A DNA stretch of 64,000 nt. Source: Sphingomonadales bacterium (GTDB lineage: Bacteria > Pseudomonadota > Alphaproteobacteria > Sphingomonadales > Sphingomonadaceae). Location: the NCBI GenBank assembly GCA_027490095.1, contig JAIXYT010000049.1, positions 78,675-142,674 on the forward strand. The letters are read 5' to 3'. Shown piece after piece: positions 8,919-17,954 of the stretch (the stretch's first letter is position 1; each line of letters begins with the position of its first letter). The translations under genes and the position numbers were made by a program. Below the pieces are notes generated by a model that did no database searches, was not told the origin of the DNA, and saw nothing but the letters and a program-made list of their open reading frames with translations.

Positions 8919-10145
8919 ATGGGGGGGCATCACGCAGCACATCCGGTGCCGGGCTGGGGGCTGATCGTGATGATCGGCCTGATGATCGCGCTCAACTACA
9001 TCGATCGGGGCGCACTTTCGGTCGCAGCCCCCCTGATGCAGGGCGAACTCGGCCTTTCCGCCACCGGCTACGGCTTCGTCGTCTCCGCCTTCTTCTGGAC
9101 CTATGTGCCCAGCCAGATCCTCGCCGGATGGCTTGCAGACCGGGTCTCGGTGCACCGCCTGATGGCAGCCGGCGTTGCCATCTGGGGCCTCGCGACCGTG
9201 CTCACGGGCTTTGTCGGCGGCCTCGTCTCCCTCGTGCTGCTGCGCCTGCTGATGGGCCTGGGGGAGGGGACGGCCTTTCCCTGCGCCTCCAAGCTGATCG
9301 CCCGGGTGCCCGAGGAAAGCCGGGGCACGGCCAATGTGGCGCTGTCCTCGGGGCTCTCCATGGGCCCGCTGATCGGCACGCTGGCAGGCGGCGCGCTGCT
9401 CGCGGCCTTCGGCTGGCGCGAAATGTTCATCGTCTTCGGCGTGGCGACCCTCGCCTGGCTTATCCCCTGGGCCTTCATGGCCGGGCAGATCGGCCCGGCA
9501 CCGCCGAAAAACGCACCGGCGACGGCGGCGCCCTATGCCGAACTTCTGCGCTCGCCCCGGCTCTGGGCCATGTGCGCGCTGCACTTCGCTGCCACCTATC
9601 CCTTCTATTTCATCCTTGCCTGGATGCCGCTCTATCTCGTGAAGGTCCGCGGCTACGACATCGGCCAGATGGCGCTGCTCACCGCGCTCCTGTTCCTCGT
9701 GCAGGCGCTCAGCGGGGCAGTGATGGCAGTCGCCTGCGACCGGCTGATCGCCCGCGGGGCGGCAGCCTCGGCGGTGCGGCGCCGGCTGCTCTTTGCCTGC
9801 CTCGGGCTCACGGCGCTCGGCATCGCGCTCATTCCGCTCACGCAGGGCCTCGGCACGCTGATCGCGGCGCTCCTCATCACGGCAACCGGCTTCGGCCCGG
9901 TCACCGTCGTGCTGTTCACGGCCGGGCAGACGCTCGCCGGGCCGGGCTCGGCCGGGCGCTGGGTCGGCATCCAGAGCAGCGTCGGCAATCTCGCCGGCAT
10001 CATCGGGCCCGTCATCACCGGCGTCATCGTCGATGCCGTCGGCTACGAGCCTGCCTTCGTCCTTACCGCCATCGTGCCGCTGGTCGGGGGGCTGGTGTTC
10101 GCGCTTGGCGTGCCGCGCATCGCACCGGTCGCCTGGCGCGCCTGA
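8919..10145 (+). CDS. MFS transporter, anion:cation symporter-like
   Basis: The 408-residue protein has twelve hydrophobic segments in two halves. Family motifs include MIGLMIALNYIDRGALSVAAP in the first helix, GWLADRVSVHRLM (the loop 2-3 MFS signature), and LLRLLMGLGEGTAFPCASK. The NYIDRGALSVAAP and GLGEG patterns fit the ACS group that imports organic anions such as tartrate, glucarate or phthalate. The substrate cannot be read from the sequence. It is flanked by the NYN gene on the same strand and a convergent esterase. Confidence 0.85.
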   Translation: MGGHHAAHPVPGWGLIVMIGLMIALNYIDRGALSVAAPLMQGELGLSATGYGFVVSAFFWTYVPSQILAGWLADRVSVHRLMAAGVAIWGLATVLTGFVGGLVSLVLLRLLMGLGEGTAFPCASKLIARVPEESRGTANVALSSGLSMGPLIGTLAGGALLAAFGWREMFIVFGVATLAWLIPWAFMAGQIGPAPPKNAPATAAPYAELLRSPRLWAMCALHFAATYPFYFILAWMPLYLVKVRGYDIGQMALLTALLFLVQALSGAVMAVACDRLIARGAAASAVRRRLLFACLGLTALGIALIPLTQGLGTLIAALLITATGFGPVTVVLFTAGQTLAGPGSAGRWVGIQSSVGNLAGIIGPVITGVIVDAVGYEPAFVLTAIVPLVGGLVFALGVPRIAPVAWRA

Positions 10146-10155
10146 GCGCAGGTCG

Positions 10156-11118
10156 TCAGCGCGCGTAACGCTCCACCGCTGCAACCCCTTGCGCGAATGC
10201 TGCCGTTCCCGGCGCAATCACCTCGAAATGCCCGGCAACGGGGGCGACCTGGATATCCACCCGGTCGCCGGCCTTGCGGCCATCCTGCGCATGATCGAGG
10301 CCCATGGCAGGGAAGGCCACATAGTCGAACACGCCGTGCAGCATCACGGCCGGAACGCCCGTCGGAAGCAGCCGGTCCGGGCTGGTGTCGGCAAACCGCT
10401 GATCTGCCGTGCGCTCGGCGCCGTCGGCCGTTGTCGGCGGGGCAAGCTTCGGCACCGTGTCGGCGCCGCAGATGGTGCGGATCTCGGCTTCCCACTTCTG
10501 CAGTGATCCGAACCCGCCCACCGACACCACGCCGCGCGGGCGCAGAGGCTTCTCGGTGCGCAAGGGGCTGTCGGCAGGCAGCTTGTGCCGACCGCCGGCC
10601 CACAGCGCCAGGTGCCCGCCGGCCGAATGGCCCCAGAACACCACGCGGTTGAGGTCCAGCTTCTTCGCCTCGGCATGGTCCCGCAGGCTGTCGATCGCCT
10701 TGCCCACATCCTCGAAGGTGCCGGGGTAGCCGCCCCCTTCCTCGTCGATGCGGCGATAGGTGATGGACCAGACGGCGAAACCCTTCTCCAGGAAGGCGCC
10801 GGCCGCCGGACGCACCAGCTCCATGCCCGCGACCTTCTGCTGCCAGCAGCCGCCATGGATCAGCACGACGACAGGCCGCAGCGCATCGGGGCTTTCGGGG
10901 TTCGGCTGCGGCAGGAACAGCTCCACCTTCTGGCTCGGCGCCTCGCCGTAGCTGATGGTCTCGGTGGGCGCAGCCGCCGGCAGCGACATCACGGCCCGCG
11001 GGTTCATCAGCCGCGGCAGGTCCGGCCCACCGGGCTTGGCCACCGACGCAGGCGCGGTCGATTGGGCGAACAGGGGCGCCGAAAGCAGAAGGGCGCCCGC
11101 CAGCAGGGCGCGGCTCAT
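10156..11118 (-). CDS. Exported alpha/beta-hydrolase (esterase-like)
   Basis: The 320-residue protein has a signal peptide ([18 protein letters not shown]) and a BD-FAE/Aes-like hydrolase fold. [10 protein letters not shown] carries the HGG oxyanion-hole motif, and [16 protein letters not shown] the nucleophile elbow with Ser165. The catalytic Asp is probably in [13 protein letters not shown] and the His in [11 protein letters not shown]. It is probably a periplasmic carboxylesterase. The start codon overlaps the purC stop by 4 bases (ATGA), so it appears translationally coupled to purC despite having no obvious purine role. Confidence 0.87.
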   Translation of the reverse strand: MSRALLAGALLLSAPLFAQSTAPASVAKPGGPDLPRLMNPRAVMSLPAAAPTETISYGEAPSQKVELFLPQPNPESPDALRPVVVLIHGGCWQQKVAGMELVRPAAGAFLEKGFAVWSITYRRIDEEGGGYPGTFEDVGKAIDSLRDHAEAKKLDLNRVVFWGHSAGGHLALWAGGRHKLPADSPLRTEKPLRPRGVVSVGGFGSLQKWEAEIRTICGADTVPKLAPPTTADGAERTADQRFADTSPDRLLPTGVPAVMLHGVFDYVAFPAMGLDHAQDGRKAGDRVDIQVAPVAGHFEVIAPGTAAFAQGVAAVERYAR

Positions 11119-11897
11119 TGCGAATTGCGCGCCTTGCGGGCCTCGTCGAGGTCGAGCACGGACCCATCCGAGCCCTCGGGCAAGAGCCCCAGCCGACGCG
11201 CGACCTCCTGATAGGCCTCCACTTCGCCACCCAGGTCCCGGCGGAAGCGGTCCTTGTCCAGCTTCTCGTCGGTCTTCATGTCCCACAGGCGGCAGCCGTC
11301 GGGGCTGATCTCGTCGGCAAGGATGGTGCGGCTGTAGTCGTCCTCCCACAGGCGGCCGAACTCCAGCTTGAAGTCGACCAGTCGGATCCCGATTCCGGCG
11401 AACAGGCCGGTCAGGAAGTCGTTGGTGCGGATCGCCATGTCAACGATGTCGGCGAGCTCGTCCTGGCCTGCCCAGCCGAAGCAGGCGATATGCTCCTCGG
11501 TGATCATCGGGTCACCCAGCGCGTCGTCCTTGTAATAATATTCCAGGATCGTGCGGGGCAGGGGGGTGCCCTCCTCGATCCCCAGCCGCTTCGAAAGCGA
11601 GCCGGCGGCCACGTTGCGCACCACAACCTCGATCGGAATAATCTCAACCTGACGAACAAGTTGCTCGCGCATGTTCAGGCGGCGAATGAAGTGCGTGGGA
11701 ATGCCGATCGTGCCCAGCAGCGTGAACAGATGCTCGGAAATCCGGTTGTTCAGCACGCCCTTGCCGGAAATCGTGCCCTTCTTCTGCGCGTTGAACGCAG
11801 TCGCGTCGTCCTTGAAATACTGGATCAGCGTGCCGGGCTCGGGCCCCTCATAGAGGATCTTGGCCTTGCCTTCGTAGATCTGGCGGCGGCGGGACAT
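11115..11897 (-). CDS. purC: SAICAR synthetase PurC
   Basis: The 260-residue enzyme joins CAIR with aspartate in purine synthesis. Typical segments are [38 protein letters not shown], the [20 protein letters not shown] strand-helix, and [10 protein letters not shown] with [12 protein letters not shown] near the C-terminus. Two ATGs lie 6 bases apart (11903 and 11897). The inner one is better spaced from GAGGA (8 bases), so it was chosen. The gene is followed without gap by the exported hydrolase rather than by purS as in most alphaproteobacteria. Confidence 0.96.
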   Translation of the reverse strand: MSRRRQIYEGKAKILYEGPEPGTLIQYFKDDATAFNAQKKGTISGKGVLNNRISEHLFTLLGTIGIPTHFIRRLNMREQLVRQVEIIPIEVVVRNVAAGSLSKRLGIEEGTPLPRTILEYYYKDDALGDPMITEEHIACFGWAGQDELADIVDMAIRTNDFLTGLFAGIGIRLVDFKLEFGRLWEDDYSRTILADEISPDGCRLWDMKTDEKLDKDRFRRDLGGEVEAYQEVARRLGLLPEGSDGSVLDLDEARKARNSQ

Positions 11898-11982
11898 GCG
11901 CATATTCCTCGGGGAAAGATTGAACAGGGGGCATAGCCTGTTCGTGCCCCGGGGGCAACGCGACCGGGGTCCACGAAGCCGG

Positions 11983-12627
11983 TCAGCAGATCGCCCGTTC
12001 GTCCGGCGCATTCCCGGTCGGCTTGTCGCGCTTCTCGAATTCCATGATGTCGCGTTCCGCGGATTGCATGCCGGCCTGCATGGCCTGCGATTGCTGCGAT
12101 CCCCCGGATTGTCCGGGCCGGTTCAGATAGCCGTCCACCGCGGCGGTCACCCGGCGAAGCTCGAACGGCCGGCCGCCAAGCGTTGAATCGACCTTTTCCG
12201 CAAACACCGCCGAAGCCTGGGCAGCAGCGAGGCCATCGGCGCTGCCCGACCCGACCGTTCCGTCATCCGTCGCGATCGACTGGGTCTGCAGCGACACCAA
12301 GGTTCCCGTCTGGCCTTCGGGCGCAGGCGCCAGCCTGGTCGTCAGTCGAAACCAGTCCCGTCCGCCCGACGACACGATCCACGAGATTTCCTCGGCCGTC
12401 CGCGCATCCATCCGGGCGCTGGCATTCGAAAGGCCATAGGTCTGCTGGCAGACCTCGCGAGTCATCGCCATGCCATAGAGCTTCGTATAGGCCTCGTCAT
12501 AAGGCAGCGCGTAGGTCTTGCCGTCCGGCTGCGCCGAACATCCAGCCATCGCCAGGCATGCCGCAAGCAACATCGGCAATCGAAGCCGGGGGCCAAGCTT
12601 GGATCTGACCGAAAGTCCGTCTCGCAC
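11983..12627 (-). CDS. Lipoprotein, paralogue of the upstream gene, function unknown
   Basis: The 214-residue product has a lipoprotein signal ending AMAGC (Cys30) and starts at GTG, with AGAGGAG placed upstream at good distance. It is clearly related to the gene at 12692-13315: both contain KTY-LPYDE-Y-KLYGMAM-REVCQQ-YG after the lipid anchor, a central PEGQTGT segment, KVDSTL-GRPF--RRV-AAVD-YL, and an identical -AIC C-terminus. The conserved internal Cys (EVCQQ) and terminal Cys might form a disulfide. No known domain is recognised. It is the last gene of a three-lipoprotein set. Confidence 0.78.
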   Translation of the reverse strand: MRDGLSVRSKLGPRLRLPMLLAACLAMAGCSAQPDGKTYALPYDEAYTKLYGMAMTREVCQQTYGLSNASARMDARTAEEISWIVSSGGRDWFRLTTRLAPAPEGQTGTLVSLQTQSIATDDGTVGSGSADGLAAAQASAVFAEKVDSTLGGRPFELRRVTAAVDGYLNRPGQSGGSQQSQAMQAGMQSAERDIMEFEKRDKPTGNAPDERAIC

Positions 12628-12691
12628 GCTACGCTCCTCTGAAACGCAATGGGGTGATGCTGTCCGATTTCCTCTCGATCCGCCGCATCCC

Positions 12692-13315
12692 TCAGCAGAT
12701 CGCCTTTTCGCCCGGCTCGTTGCGGGGCGGATTGTCCCGCCGCCGGCTGTCGATGGCATAGCGGTCCATGTGGGGGGCCACGTCCTGCACATTCTCGACC
12801 CGCTGGTTGGGGTCCGAAGGCGAAGGGTAGCCCAGATATTCGTCCACTGCGGCGGCCACGCGGCGGAAGTCGAACGGGCGGCCCTGCAGGGTGGAATCGA
12901 CCTTCTCGCGGAACATCGCCAACGCTTCGAACTCGTTCATCGGGTTGAGGCCGCCAGTGTTGCCCATCCCGTTGTCCTTCAGGATCGTCTTCGCGGCAAG
13001 CGCAACCGACGTTCCGGTCTGGCCCTCGGGTGCCTCCACCAGGGTGGCCGTCAGCCGATACCAGTCTTCCCCCCGCCCGGACTGCACGACCCAGCTGATC
13101 GCATCGGCACCCCGCTCGTCCATCCGGACACTGCTTTCCCCGATGCCATAGTCCTGCTGGCAGACCTCGCGGTTCATCGCCATGCCATAGAGCTTCTGGT
13201 AGGTCTCGTCATAGGGCAGGGGATAGGTCTTGCCGGGGTCGCCGCCTGAACAGCCCGCCAGCAAAAGGCCAACCGCACCCAAGAGCGCAGCAACGCGACC
13301 GGAACGGTTGCGCAT
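12692..13315 (-). CDS. Lipoprotein, paralogue of the downstream gene, function unknown
   Basis: The 207-residue product has a lipobox ending LLLAGC (Cys22), followed by a short polar linker and the KTYPLPYDETYQKLYGMAM block shared with its neighbour. It ends in EKAIC. The ATG at 13315 sits one base from the stop codon of the upstream small lipoprotein gene, suggesting coupling; an ATG at 13330 would overlap that gene instead. The pair is a tandem duplication that has diverged considerably in the middle and C-terminal linker. The envelope location is predicted; the biochemical role is unknown. Confidence 0.78.
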   Translation of the reverse strand: MRNRSGRVAALLGAVGLLLAGCSGGDPGKTYPLPYDETYQKLYGMAMNREVCQQDYGIGESSVRMDERGADAISWVVQSGRGEDWYRLTATLVEAPEGQTGTSVALAAKTILKDNGMGNTGGLNPMNEFEALAMFREKVDSTLQGRPFDFRRVAAAVDEYLGYPSPSDPNQRVENVQDVAPHMDRYAIDSRRRDNPPRNEPGEKAIC

Positions 13316-13316
13316 G

Positions 13317-13562
13317 TCAGTTGCCGCCATGTTGCGCTTGCAGCTCTGCCAAGCGCTTCTGCCGCTCCGCAGGGCTCATCCGCTGCATCGCCTCGAACTC
13401 TTTGGCGAACTGCTGCGCTTCCTTGCCATGTTTGCCCGAAAGCACCTCTTCCCGGCCCTTCGCCACGTCATCACCCTGCATTTGCGCGGTGGTCGCAGGA
13501 TCGCAGCCCGCCAGTGCCATTGCGCCGAAAGCAAGCAGGATGCCCTGAATAACACGTGACAT
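13317..13562 (-). CDS. Small lipoprotein, function unknown
   Basis: The 81-residue product has a signal peptide with lipobox MALAGC (Cys20). A charged, helix-forming stretch follows (DDVAKGREEVLSGKHGKEAQ, then FAKEFEAMQRMSPAERQKRL), which may form a coiled coil. A GAGAGGGG ribosome binding site fixes the ATG at 13562. It is the first gene of the three-lipoprotein set, and the promoter must lie in 13563-13745, which is shared with the divergent rhomboid-like gene. The co-transcribed paralogues suggest a common envelope complex, but this is inference. Confidence 0.75.
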   Translation of the reverse strand: MSRVIQGILLAFGAMALAGCDPATTAQMQGDDVAKGREEVLSGKHGKEAQQFAKEFEAMQRMSPAERQKRLAELQAQHGGN

Positions 13563-13745
13563 TACAGACCCCTCTCGAATTCTTTTTGATTCTTGCATAA
13601 AGGTTAACAGATATACGGTTGCTGTAAAGCTGTTTTCAGGTCAGATTACATTCCGTCATGATCAGTCCGATTCAAGGACAGGATTGGCGGCGTCAGGGAT
13701 GCCGCCCACCTGCACAAGGGCAAGTCTGAAACACCCGATCAGAAG

Positions 13746-14408
13746 GTGAATGCCGTGGAAAAGCGTTGGATTGCCTGGGCCTGGGGCGTCAGCCTCGTCA
13801 TCGTTTGGGTTCTCGTGGCCCTGAAGTTGGATCAACCCTTGCTGCAGGAGCAGTTGCGGGAAGATCTGCTCGGGTTCGGTGCGGTCCAGGCAGAGCTGAT
13901 GGACGCCGAGCCCTGGCGGTTGCTGACGGCCCAATGGCTGCAGAACCACCCCTCTCGCCTGCTGTTCACCGCACTGATGATTGCAGTTGTCGGCGGCGCC
14001 GTTGCCGAACGGACGTCGGTTGGCGCAATGGTCTTCATCGGGATCGGTGGCGGCGCCGTCGGGCTCCACGCGGCGGCGGTGGGCCTGTCCGGCGGCGGGC
14101 TCGGTGCCCTGCCGGGCATGGCGGTGCTCGCCGATCAGACGGTCGGCTTCCCCGAAAATGTCCGCTTCGGCGCTGCCCAGTCGCTGATGGCGCTCAGCGG
14201 TGCGGCCATGGTCATCTTCGTCCGGACCCAGCCCATCTGGTGGATCGCGCTTGCCGGCGGGCTCGGCTCGGTCGCTTTCGATCTGTTCCAGGGAACACAA
14301 GGCGCGGCCCAGCTGGGTGGTCTGTTCGGGTTCTGCGTCGCAGCACTGCTGCTGGCGACAGGCGGCGTCACAAGCGACGGAAATCGGCGCACCGCTTCCC
14401 GTCGCTAA
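13746..14408 (+). CDS. Rhomboid-like membrane protein lacking catalytic residues
   Basis: The 220-residue protein begins with GTG (a second in-frame GTG is at 13755). It has about six hydrophobic segments laid out like a rhomboid intramembrane protease. EPWRLLTAQWLQNHPSRLLF aligns with the conserved loop and helix 2 region that carries HxxxN in true rhomboids. FGAAQSLMALSGA (residues 141-153) corresponds to the GxSG serine helix but has Ala144 where Ser is expected. QGAAQLGGLFGF (186-197) corresponds to the last helix AHLGG, with Gln189 in place of the catalytic His. It is therefore probably an inactive rhomboid relative, comparable to iRhom-type pseudoproteases. Confidence 0.7.
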   Translation: MNAVEKRWIAWAWGVSLVIVWVLVALKLDQPLLQEQLREDLLGFGAVQAELMDAEPWRLLTAQWLQNHPSRLLFTALMIAVVGGAVAERTSVGAMVFIGIGGGAVGLHAAAVGLSGGGLGALPGMAVLADQTVGFPENVRFGAAQSLMALSGAAMVIFVRTQPIWWIALAGGLGSVAFDLFQGTQGAAQLGGLFGFCVAALLLATGGVTSDGNRRTASRR

Positions 14409-14454
14409 GTCCTCCGCGCCGTCGGGGCAAGCGGCCGGCCAGGCCGGAAATGCG

Positions 14455-15456
14455 CTACAGCTTCACCAGCATCTTGCCGGTGTTGGAACCGGTGAACAGG
14501 CCGACGAACGCATCAGGCGCCTTCTCTACGCCGTCGAACACCGTTTCTTCCCACTTGATCCGGCCTTCGGCGATCCAGCCGCCCATGTCCTTCAGGAACT
14601 GCGGTTGCAGATGGGCGAACTGCGTCACGATGAAGCCCTGCATCCGGATGGACTTGCCCACCACCATGATGATGTTGCGCGGTCCGGGCGTCGGCTCGGT
14701 CGCATTGTAGTTGGCGATCATCCCGCACTCGACCAGCCGGGCGAACGGCCGCGCCAGCTCGATCGCGACTTCCAGATGCTCGCCGCCCACATTGTCGAAA
14801 TAGACGTCGATCCCCTTGGGCGCTGCCGCCTTCACGGCAGCCAGCAGATTCCCGCAGCTCTTGTAGTTGATCGCATGGTCGATGCCGGCCGCCGTCAGCC
14901 AGGCGCATTTCGCGTCGCTGCCCGCGGTCGCCACCACGGTGCAGCCCTTGATCTTGGCAATCTGCGCGACGACCGAGCCGACGGCGCCCGCCCCGCCCGA
15001 CACGAACACCGTCTCGCCTTCCTTCGGCTGGCCGATCTCCAGCAAACCAGAATAGGCGGTCAGCCCCGGCATCCCCAGGACGCCCAGATACGCCTGCACC
15101 GGAACGCCCGGGATGGCGGGCAGCTTCTGCAGCGCAGCCGCCGGCGCCACAAAGGCCTCGCGCCAGCCGAACATGCTGTTCACCAGGTCGCCCGGCGTCA
15201 GCGACGGGTCATTGCTCTCGACCACCTCGCCCACCGCGCCGCCCTGCAGCACCTCGCCCACCTGGAAGGGCGGCACATAGCTCGGCCGATCATACATCCG
15301 ACCGCGCATATAGGGGTCGACCGACATATAGTGGTTCTTCACCAGCACTTCGCCGGCATCCGGCTTCGGCAGTTCCACGGTCGCAAGCTCGAAATGTTCG
15401 TGGGCCGGCATCCCGACTGGGCGGCTCTTCAGGCGGATCTCGCGGGTGGTCGTCAT
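14455..15456 (-). CDS. NADP-dependent medium-chain oxidoreductase (alkenal/prostaglandin reductase type)
   Basis: The 333-residue enzyme belongs to the zinc-free MDR group that reduces the double bond of alpha,beta-unsaturated aldehydes and ketones. Visible signatures are VDPYMRGRMYDRPSYVPPF near the N-terminus, the Rossmann motif VFVSGGAGAVGSVVAQIAK, IDVYFDNVGGEHL, and the C-terminal FTGSNTGKMLVKL. The start at MTTTREIRLK is set by GGGGAGAG a few bases before the ATG. The physiological substrate is unknown; detoxification of reactive carbonyls is usual for the family. It is convergent with the rhomboid-like gene. Confidence 0.9.
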   Translation of the reverse strand: MTTTREIRLKSRPVGMPAHEHFELATVELPKPDAGEVLVKNHYMSVDPYMRGRMYDRPSYVPPFQVGEVLQGGAVGEVVESNDPSLTPGDLVNSMFGWREAFVAPAAALQKLPAIPGVPVQAYLGVLGMPGLTAYSGLLEIGQPKEGETVFVSGGAGAVGSVVAQIAKIKGCTVVATAGSDAKCAWLTAAGIDHAINYKSCGNLLAAVKAAAPKGIDVYFDNVGGEHLEVAIELARPFARLVECGMIANYNATEPTPGPRNIIMVVGKSIRMQGFIVTQFAHLQPQFLKDMGGWIAEGRIKWEETVFDGVEKAPDAFVGLFTGSNTGKMLVKL

Positions 15457-15547
15457 GGCAATCTCTCCCCAATGGTTAGGGGGCAGCCATTCCACGGCGG
15501 TCGCCTGGGCGCAACCCGCCGAAGTTCAGCGGGCCGCCGGCCGGAGG

Positions 15548-16507
15548 CTAGTGCGCGGGCTTGGCGCGCAGCTTGCCGATGCGCGTGACGACCTCTGCGA
15601 TCACGAAGCCCAGCGCGACGCCCGCAAGCCCGGCGAGGGTGGCATTCACGATCCACTCGACGACGGGCCCTGCCGCGCCGAAGGGGGTCGCTGCCGCATG
15701 GGCCCAGGCATGGAAGGCGTGCGGGATCCCCGGAAGGATACCGACTTCCTCCATCCCGTGGAGCACGATCCCGCCACCGACCCAGGCCATTGCCGCCGTT
15801 CCGATGACGGAGAGGGCCGCCAGCAGCTTCGGCATCCCGGCCACCAGCCCCCGGCCGATGGCGCGGCCTGCACCTGTTCCACCCTTCGCCATCTTCAGCC
15901 CGACATCGTCCATCTTCACGATCAGCGCGACCGCGCCATAGACCAGCACGGTCACCACGATGGAAACGGCGACGAGCGCACCGGCCTTGAGACCGAGGGA
16001 CATCGTCCCGAGCGTGCCGAGCGCGATGGCAAGGATCTCGGCCGAGAGGATCAGATCGGTCTGGATCGCGCCCTTCACCATCCGGTTTTCCTGTTCGGCG
16101 GGTTCCTCGATCACGGGCACGTCGGGGTCATGGCCTCCGGCATGGGCGTGTAGGCCCAGCTTCTCCATCACCTTCTCGGCTGCCTCGAAGCAGAGGAAGG
16201 CGCCGCCCAGCATCAGCAGAGGGGTGAGGGCCTGGGGCAGGAAGGCGGCGAGCGCAAGGAAGGCCGGCAGCAGGAACAGCAGCTTGTTCTTCAGCGAGCC
16301 CCTGGCGATCTTCCAGATGATCGGCAGCTCGCGGTCGGGCGTGAAGCCGGTGACATAGGTGGGCGTCACGGCGGCATCGTCGATCACCACGCCTGCCGCC
16401 TTCGCGCCGGCCTTGCCCGAAGCGGCGGCGATGTCGTCGAGAGACGAGGAGGCGACCTTCGCAATGGCTGCGACGTCGTCGAGAAGGGCGATGAGACCGG
16501 ATGCCAT
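15548..16507 (-). CDS. DUF808 (YedI-like) inner membrane protein
   Basis: The 319-residue multi-span membrane protein opens with the family hallmark MASGLIALLDDVAAIAKVAS and the segment KAAGVVIDDAAVTPTYVTG. Hydrophobic spans follow (LFLLPAFLALAAFLPQALTP, AILAIALGTLGTMSLGLKAG, LVAVSIVVTVLVYGAVALIV). A His-rich loop (HAHAGGHD) sits between spans. The family is widespread but has no established function. It begins 4 bases after rnhA and probably forms one transcript with thrB and rnhA. Confidence 0.88.
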   Translation of the reverse strand: MASGLIALLDDVAAIAKVASSSLDDIAAASGKAGAKAAGVVIDDAAVTPTYVTGFTPDRELPIIWKIARGSLKNKLLFLLPAFLALAAFLPQALTPLLMLGGAFLCFEAAEKVMEKLGLHAHAGGHDPDVPVIEEPAEQENRMVKGAIQTDLILSAEILAIALGTLGTMSLGLKAGALVAVSIVVTVLVYGAVALIVKMDDVGLKMAKGGTGAGRAIGRGLVAGMPKLLAALSVIGTAAMAWVGGGIVLHGMEEVGILPGIPHAFHAWAHAAATPFGAAGPVVEWIVNATLAGLAGVALGFVIAEVVTRIGKLRAKPAH

Positions 16508-16511
16508 GGGT

Positions 16512-16979
16512 TCAGTCCTTACGGGCTTCGAGCATTGCTGCAATGGCCTCGTTGGCCAGAAGGTCGGCGCGCTCGTTCATCGAGTGGCCGCTGTGGCCTT
16601 TCACCCACTCCCACCGGATGCGGTGAGGCGCCGCGGCCAGGTCCAGTGCAGCCCAAAGGTCGGCATTCTTCACCGGATGCTTGGCTGCGTTGCGCCAGCC
16701 GTTGCGCTTCCAGCCGTGTATCCACTGGGTCATGCCGTCCATCAGGTAACGGCTGTCGGTTACCAGCGTCACCTCGGCCGGCCGCTTCAGCGCCTCCAGC
16801 GCCTTCAGCGCCGCCGTCATCTCCATCCGGTTGTTGGTGGTCTGGAACTCGGCGCCCGACAGCGTCTTTTCCGTCCCGTTCCATTCCAGGATGGCCGCCC
16901 AGCCGCCGGGGCCCGGGTTGCCCTTGCAGGCCCCGTCGGTGCTGATTCGGATGCGGGGGGTGTCAGGCCTGTCGGGCAT
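16512..16979 (-). CDS. rnhA: Ribonuclease HI
   Basis: The 155-residue enzyme removes RNA from RNA-DNA hybrids. The four acidic catalytic residues are present: Asp15 in [11 protein letters not shown], Glu53 in NNRMEM, Asp75 in [10 protein letters not shown], and the C-terminal Asp in NERADLLAN. The basic handle region [11 protein letters not shown] and VKGHSGH are also typical. The start at 16979 overlaps the end of thrB by 17 bases, so the genes are co-transcribed, an arrangement common in alphaproteobacteria. Confidence 0.96.
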   Translation of the reverse strand: MPDRPDTPRIRISTDGACKGNPGPGGWAAILEWNGTEKTLSGAEFQTTNNRMEMTAALKALEALKRPAEVTLVTDSRYLMDGMTQWIHGWKRNGWRNAAKHPVKNADLWAALDLAAAPHRIRWEWVKGHSGHSMNERADLLANEAIAAMLEARKD

Positions 16980-17904
16980 AATGTTCCAGCCGGCGGGCAA
17001 AGGGGCGCGGGTCCTTGCGCTGCACCAGCGCGTCCGAAGGCGGGGCCAGCCAGTCCTGTGCCCGGCTCAACAGGAACCGCAGGGCCGCCCCCTGCCCAAG
17101 CAGGGGCAGCGCGGCCCGCTCTTCCGCCGAAAGCGGCCGGACCGCCTCATATCCTTCGAAAAGCGCCGCGGCATGTGCCGGCAGCGGGGCAGACCCGTCG
17201 CGCGGGAAGGCCCAGGCCGCGTGCAGCACCGCCAGATCATAGGCAAGGATGTCGGTGCAGGCGAAATAGAAGTCGATGAGGCCCGTCACTTCCGGCCCCA
17301 GCATCAGCACATTGTCGGGAAACAGGTCCGCATGGATCACCCCGTGCGCCAGGTGCCGGGGCCATTGCGCCGACACGGCCGCCACCCGGTCGCGCACAAG
17401 CTGCCGGAGCCCCGGCTCGATCTCGTCCAGCCGCCCGCCGATCTCGGCTGCTGCGGCCACCCACTGCGCCGGCCCCAGCGTGTTCGCCCGCGCGCCCGCA
17501 AAATCCGCGCAAGCCAGGTGCAGCCCCGCCAGCGCCGCACCGGCCGCCCGCGCCTGGGCTGCCGTCGGCTGCGAAACCGACACGCCGGGAAGATACTGGA
17601 TCAGGCACGCCGCCTTGCCGGAAACCTGCTGCAGCGCCTGGCCCGACCGGTCCCGGATCGGCCGCGGAACCGGCTGCCCCCGGTCCGCCAGATGCTCCAT
17701 CAGCGCAATGAACCAGGGGAGGTCCGCGAGGTCGATCCGATGTTCATAGAGCGTCAGGATGTAGCGGGCGGTCGTCGTCTCGACGAGGAAGTTCGAGTTG
17801 GAAACACCTTCCGCAATGCCCTTGGCCGACACAAGGGCGCCGGTGTCATAACGGGCGAGGAAGGCTTCCAGCGCTTCGGCCGGAACCTCGGTGTAGACCG
17901 CCAT
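16963..17904 (-). CDS. thrB: Homoserine kinase, aminoglycoside-phosphotransferase type
   Basis: The 313-residue enzyme phosphorylates homoserine in threonine synthesis. It belongs to the alphaproteobacterial ThrB class with an APH-like fold, not the GHMP class. Motifs include [11 protein letters not shown] in the nucleotide loop, [10 protein letters not shown] containing a conserved strand, the catalytic [14 protein letters not shown] loop, and [10 protein letters not shown] as the metal-binding Asp motif. It overlaps rnhA and lies 50 bases after ispH on the same strand, so these may form one operon. Confidence 0.95.
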   Translation of the reverse strand: MAVYTEVPAEALEAFLARYDTGALVSAKGIAEGVSNSNFLVETTTARYILTLYEHRIDLADLPWFIALMEHLADRGQPVPRPIRDRSGQALQQVSGKAACLIQYLPGVSVSQPTAAQARAAGAALAGLHLACADFAGARANTLGPAQWVAAAAEIGGRLDEIEPGLRQLVRDRVAAVSAQWPRHLAHGVIHADLFPDNVLMLGPEVTGLIDFYFACTDILAYDLAVLHAAWAFPRDGSAPLPAHAAALFEGYEAVRPLSAEERAALPLLGQGAALRFLLSRAQDWLAPPSDALVQRKDPRPFARRLEHYARQA

Positions 17905-17954
17905 GCCGCTGGTGCGGGATCAGGCCGCGGACGAAGCGCAGACGGTGGCTGCCA

